Shown: positions 7,630 to 15,828 of the stretch, piece by piece | Layout of the letters: every line of letters begins with the position of its first letter | How positions within the stretch are numbered: position 1 is the first letter of the stretch | DNA from: JALYLC01 sp035696365 | GTDB lineage: Bacteria; Actinomycetota; Thermoleophilia; Gaiellales; JALYLC01 | Direction of reading: 5' to 3' | DNA length: 64,000 nucleotides | NCBI GenBank assembly: GCA_035696365.1 | Contig: DASRQS010000062.1 | Coordinates: forward strand, 1 to 64,000 | The notes under the pieces: model-generated | The model's input: only the letters and a program-made list of their open reading frames with translations | Databases searched by the model: none | Told to the model about the DNA's origin: nothing | Position numbers and translations under genes: made by a program

Positions 7630-8918
7630 CCGGCACCCGCAAGCGAGGGCGCGCCGTGCTGCAGCCCGGCGTAGAGCGGGCGGCGGGCCAGGATCGCGGC
7701 GATGCGCCCGCGCAGGGCGCCCAGATCGGCGTCGGGGCTGATCGCCTCGCCGATCACGCTGCCGACCTCGTGCGCGTCGGTCGCGTCGAGCCCGCGCATC
7801 GTGGCTGCCGGCGTGCCGATGCGGACGCCCGAGGCCACGGTCGGCGGGCGCTCGTCGAACGGCACGGTGTTGCGGTTGACCGTCATCAGGATGTCGTGCA
7901 GCCGCTCCTCCATGTCCTTGCCGGAGAGCGCGCTCTGCCGCAGGTCGAGCTGCACGAGATGGGTGTCAGTGCCGCCCGTCAGCAGATCGCCGCCCTGCTC
8001 GGCGATGCCCGTGGCGAGCGAGGCCGCGTTGGCCTTGACCGCGCGCTGATAGTCGCGGTAGGGCTCGGTCATGGCGATCGCGAAGCAGACCGCCTTGGCG
8101 GCCGTGACGTGGCACAGCGGTCCGCCCTGCAGCCCCGGGAAGACGGCGCGGTCGATCTTCTGCGCGAGCTCCTGGCGGCAGAGGATGAAACCCGCGCGCG
8201 GCCCGGCGAGCGTCTTGTGCGTGGTCGAGCAGACGATGTCGGCCGACTCCACGGGGTTCTGGTGCAGACCGGCCGCGACGAGCCCGGAGAAATGCGCCAT
8301 GTCCACCATCAGCAGCGCGCCCGCCTCGTCCGCGATCTGGCGGAAGGCCCGGGCGTCGATCTCGCGCGGATAGGCCGAGCCGCCCGCGACGATCAGCTTG
8401 GGACGATGCTCGAGCGCGAGGGCGCGCACCTCGTCGAGGTCGATGCGCCCGTCCTCGCGGCGCACGGAGTAACCGTGGAACTGGTAGTAGCGCCCCGAGA
8501 AGTTGACCTTGAGGCCGTGCGTGAGGTGGCCGCCGTGATCGAGGCGCAGCCCCAGCACCGAGTCGCCCGGATCGAGCACCGCGTAGTAGGCCGCCATGTT
8601 CGCGCTGGCACCCGAGTGGGGCTGCACGTTGGCGTGCTCGGCCCCGAAGAGCGCCTTCGCGCGCTCGATCGCGAGCGTCTCGACCTCGTCCACGACCTCG
8701 CAGCCCGCGTAGTAGCGCTTGCCCGGCAGCCCCTCGGCGTACTTGTTCGTGAGCACCGAGCCGACCGCCTGGAGCACGGCGGGCCAGGTGAAGTTCTCCG
8801 AGGCGATCAGCTCCAGCTGGTCGCGCTGGCGCGCGAGCTCGGCATCGCAGAGGCGCGCGATCTCGGGGTCGATCTCGGCAAGGCCGAGGCTGCGCAGGTC
8901 GTCGAGCGTGTGCGTCAC
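7626..8918 (-). CDS. glyA: Serine hydroxymethyltransferase
   Basis: A PLP enzyme that converts serine and tetrahydrofolate to glycine and 5,10-methylene-THF. 430 residues. It shows the N-terminal LIASENFTWPAVLQAVGS, the PLP-lysine motif STTHKTLAGPRAG, and the FPGLQGGP segment, all canonical. It lies 22 bases after tsaC and overlaps upp. The stretch upstream of tsaC may carry a regulatory RNA (see 9583-9890). Confidence 0.97.
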   Translation of the reverse strand: MTHTLDDLRSLGLAEIDPEIARLCDAELARQRDQLELIASENFTWPAVLQAVGSVLTNKYAEGLPGKRYYAGCEVVDEVETLAIERAKALFGAEHANVQPHSGASANMAAYYAVLDPGDSVLGLRLDHGGHLTHGLKVNFSGRYYQFHGYSVRREDGRIDLDEVRALALEHRPKLIVAGGSAYPREIDARAFRQIADEAGALLMVDMAHFSGLVAAGLHQNPVESADIVCSTTHKTLAGPRAGFILCRQELAQKIDRAVFPGLQGGPLCHVTAAKAVCFAIAMTEPYRDYQRAVKANAASLATGIAEQGGDLLTGGTDTHLVQLDLRQSALSGKDMEERLHDILMTVNRNTVPFDERPPTVASGVRIGTPAATMRGLDATDAHEVGSVIGEAISPDADLGALRGRIAAILARRPLYAGLQHGAPSLAGAG

Positions 8919-8940
8919 GTGGGCTCTCTCCGGGCTGGCA

Positions 8941-9582
8941 TCAGGCGATCAGTGCGAGCGCGTCCGCCGTGGCGAGCGCCCCCTCGCGCAGGATGACGGG
9001 TCGGGTGGCGCTCAGGTCGAGCACGGTCGACGCGCGGCCCCCAGCGGCAGGCCCGCCGTCGACGACGACGGCACAGCCGTCGGTGATGCCCGCAGGGACG
9101 TCCGCCAGAGTGCGCGGGTCGGGGCCGCCGTGCAGGTTGGCGGAGGTGGCCAGGATCGGCCCGGCCCGCTCGATCGCGTCGGCGAGCTCCGGCGGAAAGG
9201 CCGAGACGCGCAGGCCGATGCGCTGGGGATCGTCGCCGCAGAGATGCAGGTAGCGCCGCTGCGGATTGGGCACGAGCACGGTCGCGCCGCGGCCGAGCAC
9301 GCGCCGCACGCGCTGCGCGAGTGCCGGCTCGAGCGGTGCGAGCAGGCTGTCGGCGGACTCCAGGCTCGCGAACAGGACGGTCGAGGGCTGCCGCGCGTCG
9401 CGCCCCTTGAGTGCGCTCAGCCGCGCACAGGCGGCCGGCTGTGCCGCTGCGCAGATGAGCCCGTAGACGGTGTCGGTCGGCAGGACCGCGCAAGCGCCCT
9501 CGGCGAGCGCTGCGGCGAGCGGCGCGAGGTCGACGCGCGGCTCGGCGAGGTCGAGGCGCAGCGGCACCTGGTCAGGGTACAC
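8941..9582 (-). CDS. tsaC: L-threonylcarbamoyladenylate synthase (Sua5/TsaC family)
   Basis: Makes threonylcarbamoyl-AMP from threonine, bicarbonate and ATP for the t6A37 modification of ANN-decoding tRNAs. 213 residues, YrdC fold. Motifs: LPTDTVYGL (about residues 34-42), ALKGRDARQPSTVLF, and the TSANLHGG segment. The C-terminal Sua5 extension is absent, so this is the short TsaC-type form. GTG start at 9582 with no clear ribosome site. A TATGAC -10-like box at about 9599-9594 would give a nearly leaderless mRNA. In Actinomycetota it normally follows prmC, as here, but with an unusual 308-base gap. Confidence 0.93.
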   Translation of the reverse strand: MYPDQVPLRLDLAEPRVDLAPLAAALAEGACAVLPTDTVYGLICAAAQPAACARLSALKGRDARQPSTVLFASLESADSLLAPLEPALAQRVRRVLGRGATVLVPNPQRRYLHLCGDDPQRIGLRVSAFPPELADAIERAGPILATSANLHGGPDPRTLADVPAGITDGCAVVVDGGPAAGGRASTVLDLSATRPVILREGALATADALALIA

Positions 9583-9890
9583 CGGCGTGCCTCAGTCATA
9601 GACGTTCTCACGGAATGAGCATGCGTGGCTGGGGTGTGTGGCTGGTGTGTGGAGCGAGGTTCCACCCGCCGGGACTACCACCAGGTTCGAACGGGCGCCC
9701 GGAAACAGCTTGCCCCTCCTCGCTGAGGGTTCGCACGCTGGCGCAGGGGATCAGACCTCCCTTCAGTCGGCCACTCGTTCGAACCGCGTCCCGAGGTCTG
9801 TCCCCGCGATACCCGCCTCGGCGCGGTGGCTTCTGGGACGTCGCGCCGTTTCGAATGTCGTGGGCGGGTATCGCTTGGGACCCTCACTCG
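9583..9890 (-). other. 308-base non-coding gap with nested inverted repeats
   Basis: No convincing gene. There are two stem-loops. GCGATACCCGCC (9806-9817) pairs perfectly with GGCGGGTATCGC (9863-9874) and encloses a second stem CGGCGCG/CGCGCCG. CAGACCT (9752-9758) pairs with AGGTCTG (9794-9800). The palindrome TTCGAA occurs three times, near 9688, 9779 and 9850. On the minus strand this would lie in the leader of tsaC-glyA-upp. It could be a regulatory leader, a small RNA or a decayed mobile element. Confidence 0.5.
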
Positions 9891-10742
9891 TTACCGGCCG
9901 CCAGGTTTGCTAGCGGAGACCACACGCTCGATTCCGCGGAGGTCGCGCTTCGTTTCGACCGCTTGGTAGCCCAGCTTCCCGAGGTGCTCGGCGAGCCAGG
10001 GCGCCTGCCCCTCGGCCACCTCGACCACCACGCGGCCTCCGGGGCGCAAGACTGCGCGCGCTTCGGCGGCCAGGCGCTCGTGGATCGCGCGCCCCGCGTC
10101 GTCCGCGTAGACGGCGAGCGCCGGCTCGAAGTGCTCGACCTCGGGGTCGACGGGCTCGCCCGCGGCGACGTAGGGCGGGTTCGAGACGACGAGATCGAAC
10201 AGCCGGCCGGCCACGGGGGCGAGCAGGTCTCCCTCGAGCAATTCCACACGTTCGCCGAGGCCGTTCAGCGCGGCGTTCTCGGCCGCCAGCGCCAGCGCGC
10301 CGGGCGAGAGGTCGATGGCGGTCACGCTCGCCTCGGGCAGGCGCGCCGCGAGCGCCAGCGCGATCGCACCCGTGCCGGTGCCGACGTCGACGATGGCGGG
10401 CTCAGCCGTCCCGTCCAGGAGCGCGAGGCAGCGATCCACGAGCACCTCGGTCTCCGGGCGCGGTACCAGCGCGCGGTCGTCGCAGTGCAGCTCGAGCCCG
10501 TAGAAGCCCCAACTGCCGAGCACGTAGGCGAGCGGCTCTCGCTTGCCGCGCCGCAGCACGAGCGCGCGCAATCGATCGACCTCCGCCGGCTCGAGGGGAC
10601 GATCGTGGTCGAGGTACAGCTCGAGCCGCGGCACCGCGAGCACGTGGGCGAGGAGGTACTCGGCGTCGAGCTTCGGCGACGGCACGCCCTTCTGCTCGAG
10701 GTAATCGCGAGAGCGCCCGAGCAGCTCCCTGACCGTGCTCAC
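9891..10742 (-). CDS. prmC: Peptide chain release factor N5-glutamine methyltransferase
   Basis: Methylates the glutamine of the GGQ motif in release factors, using S-adenosylmethionine. 283 residues: an N-terminal helical domain (STVRELLGRSRDYL), then a Rossmann methyltransferase domain with IVDVGTGTGAIALALA and the catalytic NPPY (VVSNPPYVAAGEP). The GTG start overlaps the prfA stop (GTGA), the usual prfA-prmC pair of enzyme and substrate. Confidence 0.96.
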   Translation of the reverse strand: MSTVRELLGRSRDYLEQKGVPSPKLDAEYLLAHVLAVPRLELYLDHDRPLEPAEVDRLRALVLRRGKREPLAYVLGSWGFYGLELHCDDRALVPRPETEVLVDRCLALLDGTAEPAIVDVGTGTGAIALALAARLPEASVTAIDLSPGALALAAENAALNGLGERVELLEGDLLAPVAGRLFDLVVSNPPYVAAGEPVDPEVEHFEPALAVYADDAGRAIHERLAAEARAVLRPGGRVVVEVAEGQAPWLAEHLGKLGYQAVETKRDLRGIERVVSASKPGGR

Positions 10743-11812
10743 CTGTGGCTTGCGGCCTCGAGCCGGCGGCTGCGATCCTCGTCCTCGAGGGCCTGCGTGA
10801 ACGCCGTCAGATCGCCGGCGAGCACGGCGTCCAGGTTGTGCGACGTCAGCTTGATGCGGTGGTCCGTGACGCGCCGCTCCGGGTAGTTGTAGGTCCGGAT
10901 CTTCTCCGAGCGCTCGCCCGTGCCGATCTGGGAGAGCCGCTCGGCCGCCTCGGCCGCCTGGCGCTCCTCGAGCGCCTGCTCGTAGAGGCGCGCACGCAGG
11001 ATCTTGAGCGCGCGCTCGCGATTCTGGATCTGCGAGCGCTCGTCCTGACAGGCGACGACGATGCCAGTCGGCAGGTGGGTGACGCGTACGGCCGAGTCGG
11101 TCGTATTGACCGACTGGCCGCCCGGGCCGGTCGAGCGCATGACGTCGATCTTGATGTCCTTGGGCTCGATGTGCACGTCGACGTCCTCGGCCTCGGGAAG
11201 CACCGCGACGGTCATGGTGGAGGTGTGGATGCGCCCCTGGGACTCCGTCTCCGGCACGCGCTGGACGCGGTGCACGCCCGATTCCCACTTGAACGCCGAG
11301 TACGCGCCGTCGCCGCGCACCTCGAGCGTCGCCTCGCGGAAGCCGCCCTGGTCGCTGCCCGTCGCCGTGAGCGTCTCGACCTCGTAGCCGAGCCGCTCGG
11401 CGTAGGCGGTGAGCATGCGGTAGATGTCGCCCGTGAAGAGCGCGGCCTCGTCGCCGCCGGCGCCCGGGCGCAGCTCGATGATGACGTCGCGCCCGTCGTT
11501 GGGGTCGCGCTCGACCAGTGCCAGGCGCAGCTCGTCCTCGACCGCCTGCAGCGCGGCCTCGCTGGCGCCGAGCTCGGCCTCGAGGTAGGAGCGCATCTCG
11601 GGGTCCTGCTCACCCTCGAGCATTCCGCGCGCGTCCTCGATGCCCTGGCTGGCGGTGCGCCAGCGCGCACCGAGCGCGGCCTGCTCGCTCAGCTCCTTGT
11701 GCCGCCGGCCGAGCTGCGCCATGCGCTGCAGGTCGGACGAGACGGCGGGGTCGGAGAGCTCGCGCTCGACGTCCGCAAGCGCCTCCTCGATCTGCGTGAC
11801 GAGTTCTTCCAT
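10739..11812 (-). CDS. prfA: Peptide chain release factor 1
   Basis: Recognises UAA and UAG stop codons and triggers peptide release. The 357-residue protein has the PxT anticodon-like tripeptide (QRVPETESQGR, Pro-Glu-Thr), which marks RF1 rather than RF2, and the universal catalytic loop GPGGQSVNTTDSAVR. The N-terminal helical domain is complete (MEELVTQIEEALADVERELSDP). It begins the prfA-prmC pair. 33 bases separate it from the S9 peptidase gene. Confidence 0.97.
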   Translation of the reverse strand: MEELVTQIEEALADVERELSDPAVSSDLQRMAQLGRRHKELSEQAALGARWRTASQGIEDARGMLEGEQDPEMRSYLEAELGASEAALQAVEDELRLALVERDPNDGRDVIIELRPGAGGDEAALFTGDIYRMLTAYAERLGYEVETLTATGSDQGGFREATLEVRGDGAYSAFKWESGVHRVQRVPETESQGRIHTSTMTVAVLPEAEDVDVHIEPKDIKIDVMRSTGPGGQSVNTTDSAVRVTHLPTGIVVACQDERSQIQNRERALKILRARLYEQALEERQAAEAAERLSQIGTGERSEKIRTYNYPERRVTDHRIKLTSHNLDAVLAGDLTAFTQALEDEDRSRRLEAASHR

Positions 11813-11845
11813 CTGGCGGAAGCGTAGGCGAGCAGCCGCCCCGGC

Positions 11846-13804
11846 CTATTCGGCGTCGAGCACGCCGTGTGCCCGGAACCAGCGCTCCGTCCGCTCCAGC
11901 ATGTCGATGCGTCGATCCGGGCGGCCAATCGACTGCATCAGGTGCGACTCCTCGGGATAGAGGACGTACTCCACCTCGCGGCGCCGGACCCGCAGCGCCA
12001 CGAACAACTGCTCGTTGTCCGCCGGCGGACAGCGCATGTCGGCCTCGCCCTGAAGCATCAGGAGCGGCGTCGTGATGGCGTCGGCGTGCGCCAGCGGCGA
12101 CTGCTGCCAGAGGCGCTCGTGGTCGGCGGGCGGGTAGCCCCAGCCGAGCCGCGGCGTCCAGAGCGCGCCCTCGTCGCAGTTCCCGACGGCGGAGACCTGG
12201 TTCGCCACGCCGTTGGCCGACACGGCGGCGCGGAAGCGGCCGGTCTGCGTGATCAGCCACTGCGTCATGAAGCCGCCATACGAGAGTCCGGTCACGCCCA
12301 GGCGGGCTGCATCCGCGAGGCCCTCCCCCACCGCCCAGTCGACGCAGGCCAGCTGGTCCTCGGCATCGGCGCCTCCCCACGCACCGCGGATCGCCTCGAG
12401 CCAGGCCCGGCCGTAGCTCGCCGAGCCACGGGGATCGGGCATCAGCATGCGCGCGCCGGCGGCCGCGAGCGCGTAGTCGGGCAGCCACGGCTCGGGTCCC
12501 CAGCTCCCGCCCGGTCCGCCGATGATCGAGAGCACCAGCGGGAGCGCCTTGCGCGCCGATCCGCGGGGCGCGGCGATCGTGGCGCGGATCGGGCCGGCCG
12601 GCCCCGGCACCGAGACCTGCTCGCACGCCACGCCTTGGAGCGGGCGCTGCCAGGCCGCGCCGTCGCGTGTGAGGCGGCGGGGTGCGCCCTCCGGCCGCTC
12701 GAGGTGCAGCTCCACCGCCCGGGATCCCGCCGAGCGCAGCGTGACGATCCGCCCTCCCCCGAGCGCGCTCCCCTGGACGTGCGGATCGCAGCCTGCCAGC
12801 CGGGCGGCCTCACCCGCGAGCGGGAAGCGCCAGAGCGACGTCAACCCGGCCTGCGTGACCGGCGCGATCACGGCCCCGTCCTGCCACGCCGGCTCACCCC
12901 CGGCGCTCACCTCCCAGTCCAGCAGATCCGAGGCGAGCGTCAACGCCAGGTGGAGATGACGACGCGGGGCGAGATCGCGCGGCGCTCCGCCCGCGGCCGG
13001 CACCACCCACAGCGAGTGCTCGCAGCCGTACGGCTCGCCCTCCTCGTCGATGCCGAGGAAGGCGAGGTGCTCGCCGTCGGGCGACCAGCACGGCGAGCTG
13101 CACGAGCCTGCCAGGCGCGCGAGCTCCTGCGGCTCCCCGCCCCCCGCGCCGACGGCGTAGACGGCGGGGGCGCCGCGAAAATCGGACTCGGCGCCCTGGT
13201 CGGTGCAGAACGCGATGCGCTTGCCGTCCGGCGACCACGCGATGTCGTCGACCGACCAGTCCCCGCGCGTGAGGCGGCGCGCTCGGCCACCGGCCCGCGC
13301 CCGCTGGACGTACAGGTGCACGTGCCGATCGCGATACCACTGGCCGTCGAGGCGCCAGTCGGCGCGGGCGATCACGCGGGCGAGCGGCTGCTCGTCGGTC
13401 TTCAGTGTCCCGGCGACGAAGCGGGTCTCGGGCGCCGAGGCTCCCAGTGCGAGCCGCGTCCCGTCGGGCGACGGCGCGAAGGCCCACACGCCGTGCGGCA
13501 GCGCGGTCAGTTGCTCGGGCTCGCCGCGGTCGGGCGAAACCGCCCAGACCTGGTCGTCGCGCAGGAAGAGCACGCGATCGCCGGCGAACTGCGGCGAGGA
13601 GTCGCGCACGTCTCCCTGCGTCAGCGCGCGTGCTCTCCCGCCATCCAGGGGGACGATCCAGACGTGGCGGCGATACCCACCGGCACGCGCGATCCGGCGC
13701 GTGTACAGCGCGTGCGTGCCGCCGGGGCTGACGGCCGGATCGCCAAGTGCGACCTGGGCGAGCACGAGCCTGCGAAGCGACGGCGCCATCCGGCGGAGGA
13801 GCAT
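11846..13804 (-). CDS. S9 family (acylaminoacyl-type) serine peptidase
   Basis: 652 residues. An N-terminal beta-propeller with repeated PD40 motifs (SPDGTRLA, WSPDGKRIAF, WSPDGEHLAFLG) precedes an alpha/beta hydrolase domain. The catalytic triad is visible: Ser in GLSYGGF, Asp in QGEADMRCP, His in ESHLMQ. Such enzymes cleave N-acyl amino acids or short peptides, probably in the cytosol since no signal peptide is seen. Two starts are possible, ATG 13804 and ATG 13789. The second leaves more room for the divergent NfeD-like gene. It interrupts the usual rpmE-prfA neighbourhood together with that gene and the OsmC gene. Confidence 0.88.
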   Translation of the reverse strand: MLLRRMAPSLRRLVLAQVALGDPAVSPGGTHALYTRRIARAGGYRRHVWIVPLDGGRARALTQGDVRDSSPQFAGDRVLFLRDDQVWAVSPDRGEPEQLTALPHGVWAFAPSPDGTRLALGASAPETRFVAGTLKTDEQPLARVIARADWRLDGQWYRDRHVHLYVQRARAGGRARRLTRGDWSVDDIAWSPDGKRIAFCTDQGAESDFRGAPAVYAVGAGGGEPQELARLAGSCSSPCWSPDGEHLAFLGIDEEGEPYGCEHSLWVVPAAGGAPRDLAPRRHLHLALTLASDLLDWEVSAGGEPAWQDGAVIAPVTQAGLTSLWRFPLAGEAARLAGCDPHVQGSALGGGRIVTLRSAGSRAVELHLERPEGAPRRLTRDGAAWQRPLQGVACEQVSVPGPAGPIRATIAAPRGSARKALPLVLSIIGGPGGSWGPEPWLPDYALAAAGARMLMPDPRGSASYGRAWLEAIRGAWGGADAEDQLACVDWAVGEGLADAARLGVTGLSYGGFMTQWLITQTGRFRAAVSANGVANQVSAVGNCDEGALWTPRLGWGYPPADHERLWQQSPLAHADAITTPLLMLQGEADMRCPPADNEQLFVALRVRRREVEYVLYPEESHLMQSIGRPDRRIDMLERTERWFRAHGVLDAE

Positions 13805-13813
13805 ACTGCTGCC

Positions 13814-14176
13814 ATCAGCCTCATCATCGCCATCCTCCTCGCCTTCTTCGTCCTGCCGTCGCCCTGGGGCCTCGTCGCGGTGCTGTGCGCGTGCGTGCTC
13901 GAGATCTTCGAGGTCACTTGGGGTCTGCGCCTCGCGCGCAAGCGCTCGACCATCGGCGCCCACACGCTGATCGGGCGGCAGGCGGTCGTCGTGCGCGCAC
14001 TCGATCCCGTCGGTCAGGTCACGATCGACGGCGAGCGCTGGAAGGCGCGCTCGGCCGCGGGCGCGGCCGTCGGCGCGAAGGTCGTGATCGAGCGCATCGA
14101 CGGCCTGACGCTCGAGGTCAGGGTCTACACGAGTGTGAGCGACGCGGACGCGGGCGGCGCGGCGCGCAGGGTCTGA
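13814..14176 (+). CDS. NfeD-like membrane protein with OB-fold domain (start uncertain)
   Basis: About 120 residues: two adjoining hydrophobic stretches (ISLIIAILLAFFVLPSPWGLVAVLCACVLEIFEV), then a soluble domain with IGRQAVVVRALDPVGQVTIDGERWKARS and a C-terminal IDGLTLEVRVY. This is the order of short NfeD proteins, in which a membrane anchor carries an OB-like domain linked to membrane-domain scaffolding. No ATG, GTG or TTG lies in frame near the first helix. The nearest plausible initiator is ATC at 13814, 13 bases after GGAGGA. The 3' end overlaps the converging OsmC gene by 52 bases. Confidence 0.7.
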   Translation: MSLIIAILLAFFVLPSPWGLVAVLCACVLEIFEVTWGLRLARKRSTIGAHTLIGRQAVVVRALDPVGQVTIDGERWKARSAAGAAVGAKVVIERIDGLTLEVRVYTSVSDADAGGAARRV

Positions 14177-14634
14177 AGCACGACGCAGTAGCGCTCCGTC
14201 AGCTTGAGCAGCTGGTCGAGCTGCTCCTCTGAGGCGTCGCTCGCCAACTCGAAGCTCAGACGGATCTCGCGGAAGCCGACGGGCGCCTGACGCTCGACGC
14301 CCAGCGTGCCCCGGAAGTCGAGGTCGCCCTCGGCGCGCACGTGCGCGGACTGAATCTCGACGCCGATGGCCGTGGCGACGGCCTTGAGCGTCACACCGGC
14401 GCAGGCCACGAGCGCCTCCAGCAGCATGTCGCCCGAGCACGCCTCCAGTCCGCTGCCGCCGGTCGCGGGATGCAGCCCCGCAGTCACGAGCGCACGGCCG
14501 GTCTGCACCTTGCAGGCGATCGCCGCGTCGTCGATCTCGCCCTCCGCGCTGAGCGTGACGATTGCCGAGTCAGGCTGCTCGCGGTACAGCTGCTTGAGCG
14601 GAGCCTGCAGGGCGCGCAGTGACTCGCCGTCCAT
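14125..14634 (-). CDS. OsmC family protein
   Basis: 169 residues of the OsmC/Ohr fold, a family of small dimeric thiol peroxidases and related proteins. Visible family features are the Gly-rich segment HPATGGSGLEACSGDMLLEALVACAGVTLKAVA, with a Cys in the central helix (ACAGVT), and the C-terminal ERYCVVLQTLR with the second Cys of OsmC-type active sites. It probably reduces organic hydroperoxides, though the substrate cannot be told. The ATG at 14634 is 2 bases after the DUF1385 stop. Confidence 0.85.
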   Translation of the reverse strand: MDGESLRALQAPLKQLYREQPDSAIVTLSAEGEIDDAAIACKVQTGRALVTAGLHPATGGSGLEACSGDMLLEALVACAGVTLKAVATAIGVEIQSAHVRAEGDLDFRGTLGVERQAPVGFREIRLSFELASDASEEQLDQLLKLTERYCVVLQTLRAAPPASASLTLV

Positions 14635-14636
14635 GC

Positions 14637-15554
14637 TCAGGCCATGACCTCGACGCGAGGCCCGGCCACATGGCCCTGCTCGGCGGCCAGCACGCGCTCG
14701 AGCGCGCGGATCGAGACGGCGACCTGATCGAGCGTCGGCTCGCGCGTGGTGAGGCGCTGCAGCCAGAGGCCGGGCGCGAGCAGGATCCGCACCGCGCGGA
14801 AGCGCTCGAAGCGCGCAGCGAGCCTGATGACCTCGTAGGCGAGCCCGGCGATGAGCGGCAGGGCAATGATGCGCGAGGCGATCAGCCAGTACACCGGCAG
14901 GTGGCCGACCAGCTCGCCGAGCACCGCGAAGACGAGGATTGCGATCACCATCACCCAGAGCAGGAAGGCGGTGCCACAGCGGAGGTGGATGAGGCTGTGA
15001 CGCTGCACCTCCTCGGGCTCGAGCGGCGCCCCGGCCTCGTAGGCATTGATCGCCTTGTGTTCGGCGGCGTGGTACTGGAAGACGCGGCGGAGCTCCGAGG
15101 AAAGGCCGATCAGCGCGAGATAGGCGACGAGCAGGCCGACGCGGATGGCGCCCTCGATCAGGACGAAGATCCACGTCGTGCCCGGGTTGATCCAGTTCGT
15201 GAGCAGCGCCGGCGAGACCTTGAAGAGCGCCACCGAGAACCCGATCGCGAACACGAAGGAAGCGATCAGCGCGAAGCGGCTGAGCTCCTCCGACGGGGTG
15301 TCCTCAGCCTCGTCGCTGACGGAGAAGCGCGCGGAGAGCGAGAGCGCGCGCATGCCGATCGCGAGCGACTCACCGAGCGCGACGATGCCGCGGATCACCG
15401 GCAGGCGCAGCCAGCGGCGGCGGAGCGCCACGCTCTCGACGTCGTGCTCGACCTCGGAGATGCGCCCGTCAGGGCGGCGCACGGCCACGGCCCAGGTCGA
15501 GGGACCGCGCATCATCACGCCCTCGAGCACCGCCTGTCCACCAATCGTCGCCAT
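14637..15554 (-). CDS. DUF1385 membrane protein
   Basis: 305 residues beginning MATIGGQAVLEGVMMRGPSTWAVAVR, the diagnostic opening of DUF1385 proteins. About four to five membrane helices follow (roughly residues 100-260), with the conserved YHAAEHKAINAYEAG motif and an RCGTAFLLWVMV segment in between. The family is common in Actinomycetota and Firmicutes next to rpmE and prfA, as here. The His-rich AAEHK motif suggests metal binding, but the function is unknown. Confidence 0.88.
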   Translation of the reverse strand: MATIGGQAVLEGVMMRGPSTWAVAVRRPDGRISEVEHDVESVALRRRWLRLPVIRGIVALGESLAIGMRALSLSARFSVSDEAEDTPSEELSRFALIASFVFAIGFSVALFKVSPALLTNWINPGTTWIFVLIEGAIRVGLLVAYLALIGLSSELRRVFQYHAAEHKAINAYEAGAPLEPEEVQRHSLIHLRCGTAFLLWVMVIAILVFAVLGELVGHLPVYWLIASRIIALPLIAGLAYEVIRLAARFERFRAVRILLAPGLWLQRLTTREPTLDQVAVSIRALERVLAAEQGHVAGPRVEVMA

Positions 15555-15573
15555 CAGGCGGCGACCAACTACG

Positions 15574-15822
15574 TCACGCAGTCCCCGCGGCTTCGGCGGC
15601 TGCCTCAGCCGCCTCGGCGGCCTGGGCGCGGGCCTGACGCTGACGGAATCGCTCGACGCGCCCACCACTGTCGATCAGCTTCTGCTTGCCCGTGTAGAAC
15701 GGGTGGCACTCGCTGCAGATCTCGACGTGGATCTCCGGCTTGGTGGCCCGAGTCATGAACTCGTTGCCGCAGGAGCAGCGGACGTGGGCCGCTTCATAGG
15801 TGGGGTGAATCTCGGCGCGCAT
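15574..15822 (-). CDS. rpmE: 50S ribosomal protein L31 (zinc-binding form)
   Basis: 82 residues. Family motifs IHPTYEAAHVRCSCGN, ICSECHPFYTGKQ and GGRVERFRQR are intact. The CxC and CxxC pairs mark the C+ zinc-binding type, which in many bacteria is exchanged for a Cys-less paralogue under zinc limitation. The C-terminal tail is Ala/Glu-rich and longer than in E. coli. It heads the rpmE-DUF1385-osmC gene set. Confidence 0.96.
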   Translation of the reverse strand: MRAEIHPTYEAAHVRCSCGNEFMTRATKPEIHVEICSECHPFYTGKQKLIDSGGRVERFRQRQARAQAAEAAEAAAEAAGTA

Positions 15823-15828
15823 GGAGGC

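Noticed and set aside
9640..9680. T-box riboswitch upstream of tsaC-glyA (minus strand GGGTGGAACCTCG, near the T-box consensus, with UGGA complementary to a UCCA tRNA end such as tRNA-Gly)
   Set aside because: The downstream A2 helix and closing A1 strand are missing, no Stem I AGUA or GNUG features are visible, and the match has one mismatch. A chance match is more likely.
9680..9860. tRNA genes suggested by repeated GTTCGAA words
   Set aside because: The bases flanking each GTTCGAA do not form a T-arm, and no acceptor or anticodon stem could be drawn on either strand.
15630..15660. A further family B repeat (TGACGGAATCGC) near 15.64 kb
   Set aside because: It lies within rpmE codons, matches only one arm and has no inverted partner.
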